Origin: an uncultured Clostridia bacterium
Lineage (GTDB): Bacteria > Bacillota > Clostridia > TANB77 > CAG-508
Assembly: GCA_934183045.1 (NCBI GenBank)
Contig: CAKPRW010000062.1
Span: 1-8,612 of the forward strand
Length of the DNA: 8,612 nt
Direction of reading: 5' to 3'
Shown piece by piece: positions 7,051-8,612 of the stretch. How positions within the stretch are numbered: the first letter of the stretch is position 1; every line of letters begins with the position of its first letter. Under the pieces are notes generated by a model. The model saw only the letters and a list, made by a program, of their open reading frames with translations, searched no databases and had not been told where the DNA came from. A program made the translations under genes and the position numbers.

Positions 7051-7079
7051 ATTATCCTACAAAATGGCTAAAAAAACAA
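7051..7079 (-). promoter_or_regulatory. Promoter of the VirD4-like gene
   Basis: Read on the minus strand: TTGTTT (7074-7079), a 17-base spacer, then GATAAT (7051-7056). The predicted start point near 7044 leaves a leader of about 30 bases with GAAAGGA just before the ATG at 7013. Confidence 0.6.
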
Positions 7080-7204
7080 GTATTTTAGCGAAATTAATTA
7101 AATTTAATTTTATTGTAGTATGAGTAGTAAATGTAACTATATTTATAATAATAAAATAAATCTGACTGTTTATTTGTAAACTGAATAAAATATATAAAAT
7201 TGAA

Positions 7205-7210
7205 TATAAT
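7205..7210 (+). promoter_or_regulatory. Candidate -10 box upstream of yaaL
   Basis: A perfect TATAAT 33 bases before the yaaL ATG. No convincing -35 hexamer lies at the right distance (CTGAAT at 18 bases is weak), so in such AT-rich DNA this remains a candidate. The 229-base divergent region 7014-7242 holds this and the VirD4-side promoter; I see nothing else in it. Confidence 0.35.
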
Positions 7211-7242
7211 AATTGTAAATAAAAAGAAGAAGAGGGAAAATT

Positions 7243-7527
7243 ATGCAAGAAGAGTATATAAAAGAAAATGCAATAATTGAAAAAACAGAAATAGAAAAGG
7301 AAAATGAATTGATTAAGAGCATTATAAAAACAAGAGAAGAATTAAAAATAGCTAATAGAAACTTTGAGTATGCTCAAGAAGATTTAGTGGATTATTATAC
7401 TTATCAAATAAAAGCAAATCAAGCAAAATTAGATTATTTAATAAAATTAGCTAAAGAAAAAAATATACAAGTAGATATGATAAATGATATGAAATTTAAA
7501 TTTTGGAATGAAGAAGAAGCTGTATAA
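7243..7527 (+). CDS. yaaL: DUF2508 protein YaaL
   Basis: A 94-residue, charged, almost entirely helical protein matching the DUF2508 (YaaL) pattern: an N-terminal helix leading into IIKTREELKIANRNFEYA (about 27-44), then DLVDYYTYQIKANQAKLDYL (47-66), ending in a basic segment LAKEKNI. No cysteine, signal peptide or membrane segment is seen, so it is probably cytoplasmic; its function is unknown. In Bacillus subtilis yaaL lies directly before bofA, and the same order is kept here, which supports both assignments. The usual upstream neighbour recR is not present; the divergent VirD4-like gene occupies that side. AGAGGG (7231-7236) is the ribosome binding site. Confidence 0.85.
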   Translation: MQEEYIKENAIIEKTEIEKENELIKSIIKTREELKIANRNFEYAQEDLVDYYTYQIKANQAKLDYLIKLAKEKNIQVDMINDMKFKFWNEEEAV

Positions 7528-7569
7528 GTAATATTTGTCCTTATTTCAACATACAAATGGTAATACTTA

Positions 7570-7602
7570 ATTATTTTAATTATAGTTATTAGTTAAAATA
7601 AT
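7570..7602 (+). terminator. AT-only hairpin between yaaL and bofA
   Basis: A perfect 10-bp stem made only of A-T pairs (ATTATTTTAA at 7570-7579 with TTAAAATAAT at 7593-7602), followed by a T-rich stretch ending in seven T at 7614-7620, just before the bofA ribosome binding site. It could weaken read-through from yaaL into bofA. Chance is possible given the base composition. Confidence 0.3.
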
Positions 7603-7632
7603 ATTTATTATCATTTTTTTGGAGTTGATGAA

Positions 7633-7894
7633 ATGGATATAAATATAATTACATATTTAGCATGTATATGTTTTTTATTTATTTTTGGTAGAATCTTTAT
7701 AATACCTTTAAAAAAGATATTAAAAATTGTTTTTAATTCTGTATTAGGTGGATTAATTATATTTGTAATAAACTTAATTGGAAGTAGTTTTGGATTTCAT
7801 ATAGGATTAAATTTCTTTACTAGTATATGGATACGGAATTCTAGGATTACCAGGTGCTATTGTATTAATATTGGTGAAATTGATCTTAGGATAA
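7633..7894 (+). CDS. bofA: BofA-family protein, interrupted by a +1 frameshift
   Basis: BofA is a small membrane protein that in Bacillus holds the SpoIVFB protease inactive and so delays pro-sigma-K processing during sporulation. Residues 1-67 in the starting frame show the family pattern: an N-terminal helix (5-24), PLKKILKIVFNSVLGG (about 25-40), a second helix, then GFHIGLNFFTSIWI. The frame then reads CGG (7834-7836). If the C at 7834 is skipped, reading continues as GILGLPGAIVLILVKLILG and stops at 7892-7894. This gives an 86-residue protein with the classic BofA ending (N-x-FT-x4-G-x-LGLPG). Without the shift the protein would end in an unrelated Arg/Cys-rich tail reaching a stop at 7921-7923, inside the terminator loop. 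The ribosome binding site is GGAG at 7621-7624. The alternatives are a recent mutation or a base-calling error. Confidence 0.88.
7831..7837 (+). other. Candidate +1 recoding site in bofA (ATA CGG A)
   Basis: The upstream frame reads ATA CGG AAT and the conserved downstream frame reads GGA ATT CTA. Skipping the C at 7834 restores an exact BofA sequence (Ile67-Gly68). The six bases TACGGA are identical to the truA break at 2113-2119. Confidence 0.6.
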
Positions 7895-7906
7895 AGGAAA
7901 ATAAAA

Positions 7907-7937
7907 GAATGAACCTTGTATAATACAGGGCTCATTC
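7907..7937. terminator. Bidirectional terminator between bofA and glmS
   Basis: A 14-bp stem (GAATGAACCTTGTA at 7907-7920 with TACAGGGCTCATTC at 7924-7937) with one mismatch and one wobble on either strand and a three-base loop. It is followed by AAGTTTTTATA on the plus strand, and by TTTTATTTT on the minus strand. It lies 12 bases after the frameshifted bofA stop and serves the convergent glmS gene as well. Confidence 0.8.
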
Positions 7938-7970
7938 CTAAGTTTTTATATTTGATTATAATAAAATATT

Positions 7971-8612
7971 TTATTCAACTGTTACTGATTTTGCTAAATT
8001 TCTAGGTTTATCAACATCTAATCCTTTTTCTTTTGAAATATAATAAGAAAATAGTTGTAAAGGAATTATTGATAATATAGGAGATAAAATTGTATTAGTA
8101 TAAGGAATATGAATAATTTCATCAAACATACTATCATCTGTGTCTTGATTTGTAATAATCAAGGTCTTTGCACCTCTTGTAATTACTTCTTGAATGTTAC
8201 TAATAGTTTTTTCTACTAAATTTTTATCAGTCATAATTCCAATAACAGTAATTCCTTTTTCAATTAAAGCAATAGGACCATGCTTTAATTCTCCAGCTGC
8301 GTAACTTTCTGCATGTATATAAGAAATTTCTTTTAATTTTAAAGCACCTTCTTTTGCAGTTGTTTCATCAATGCCTCTACCTAAGAAGAACATATCTTTT
8401 TCTTGATAAACTTTTTCAGCAAAGCTTTTAACATTTTCTGAGATTTTTAAAGTATCTTCTATTTTTTTTGGTAATTCTAAAATATCTTTTTTTAGAGTAT
8501 TAATATCAAATTCATTTATTTCTAAAGTTTCTGCAAAATAAATTCCTAAAAGTGCTAATAATATAACTTGAGAAGTAAATGCTTTTGTGGAAGCTACTGC
8601 AATTTCTGGACC
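7971..8612 (-). CDS. glmS: Glutamine--fructose-6-phosphate aminotransferase GlmS, C-terminal part
   Basis: The C-terminal 213 residues of GlmS; the gene enters from beyond the right edge, so the N-terminal glutaminase domain and first SIS domain are not seen. GlmS makes glucosamine-6-phosphate from fructose-6-phosphate and glutamine, the entry step to peptidoglycan amino sugars. The fragment opens with GPEIAVASTKAFTSQ, part of the first sugar-isomerase domain, and continues through the second: FFLGRG, the catalytic stretch LKLKEISYIHAES, GELKHGPIALIEKG, and the conserved end PRNLAKSVTVE, whose Lys corresponds to the catalytic lysine near the C-terminus of E. coli GlmS. The frame is open throughout to the window edge. 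In many Bacillota glmS lies near cdaA-cdaR-glmM; here it is about 6 kb from cdaA and on the other strand. Confidence 0.97.
   Translation of the reverse strand, partial: GPEIAVASTKAFTSQVILLALLGIYFAETLEINEFDINTLKKDILELPKKIEDTLKISENVKSFAEKVYQEKDMFFLGRGIDETTAKEGALKLKEISYIHAESYAAGELKHGPIALIEKGITVIGIMTDKNLVEKTISNIQEVITRGAKTLIITNQDTDDSMFDEIIHIPYTNTILSPILSIIPLQLFSYYISKEKGLDVDKPRNLAKSVTVE

Noticed and set aside
4671..7242. An integrated mobile element around the VirD4-like gene
   Set aside because: No integrase, relaxase, tRNA target, direct repeats or inverted terminal repeats can be seen at either side within the window.
7057..7248. Minus-strand open frame in the yaaL/VirD4-like intergenic region
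   Set aside because: It overlaps the VirD4-like promoter, lacks a ribosome binding site and has a composition expected from AT-rich spacer.
7837..7923. An alternative BofA C-terminus in the unshifted frame
   Set aside because: The sequence (RNSRITRCYC and onward) is Arg/Cys rich, uses rare codons, lacks the membrane helix expected for BofA and ends inside the terminator loop.

Overview
The window is very AT-rich. Its genes use AGA almost exclusively for arginine, have strong AGGAG-type ribosome binding sites, and include diadenylate cyclase CdaA, the YaaL/BofA pair and a DUF2651-like protein. Together these point to a low-GC Bacillota, most likely an anaerobic member of Clostridia from a spore-forming lineage. 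Ten protein genes are visible, one of them cut by the right edge. I see no rRNA, tRNA, CRISPR array or insertion sequence, and no gene-free stretch longer than 300 bases.

Layout. Left part, plus strand: a PAP2 membrane phosphatase (33-692); a 49-residue membrane protein preceded by an extended -10 promoter (772-921); cdaA (936-1880), which makes c-di-AMP; a hairpin; truA (1942-2680), which makes tRNA pseudouridines; and a DUF2651-like membrane protein with an Asn/Cys-rich tail (2744-3265), closed by a strong terminator. Middle: a 68-residue unknown gene on the minus strand (3416-3622) diverges from a metal/arsenic-exporter-type permease (3762-4616). A symmetric terminator separates the permease from a convergent, isolated VirD4/TraG-like ATPase (4671-7013, minus). 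Right part: yaaL (7243-7527) and bofA (7633-7894) on the plus strand, then a bidirectional terminator and the C-terminal third of glmS (minus, running off the window).

The most interesting signal is a pair of matching frame breaks. Both truA and bofA encode a complete, conserved protein only if the ribosome skips one base. In each case the skipped base is the C of a CGG codon in the context NTA-CGG-A, where the protein resumes with Gly (GGA). I find only three in-frame CGG codons in the window. Two lie exactly at these breaks; the third, in the 68-residue gene, is preceded by C instead of A and appears to be read normally. This suggests +1 recoding at a near-unused CGG codon, or else a shared error mode of the assembly. 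TruA itself modifies anticodon arms and is known to affect reading-frame maintenance, so feedback on truA is conceivable.

Other notable points are cdaA without its usual cdaR and glmM neighbours, although glmS lies about 6 kb away, and a coupling-protein ATPase among housekeeping genes with no relaxase or other conjugation gene in view.
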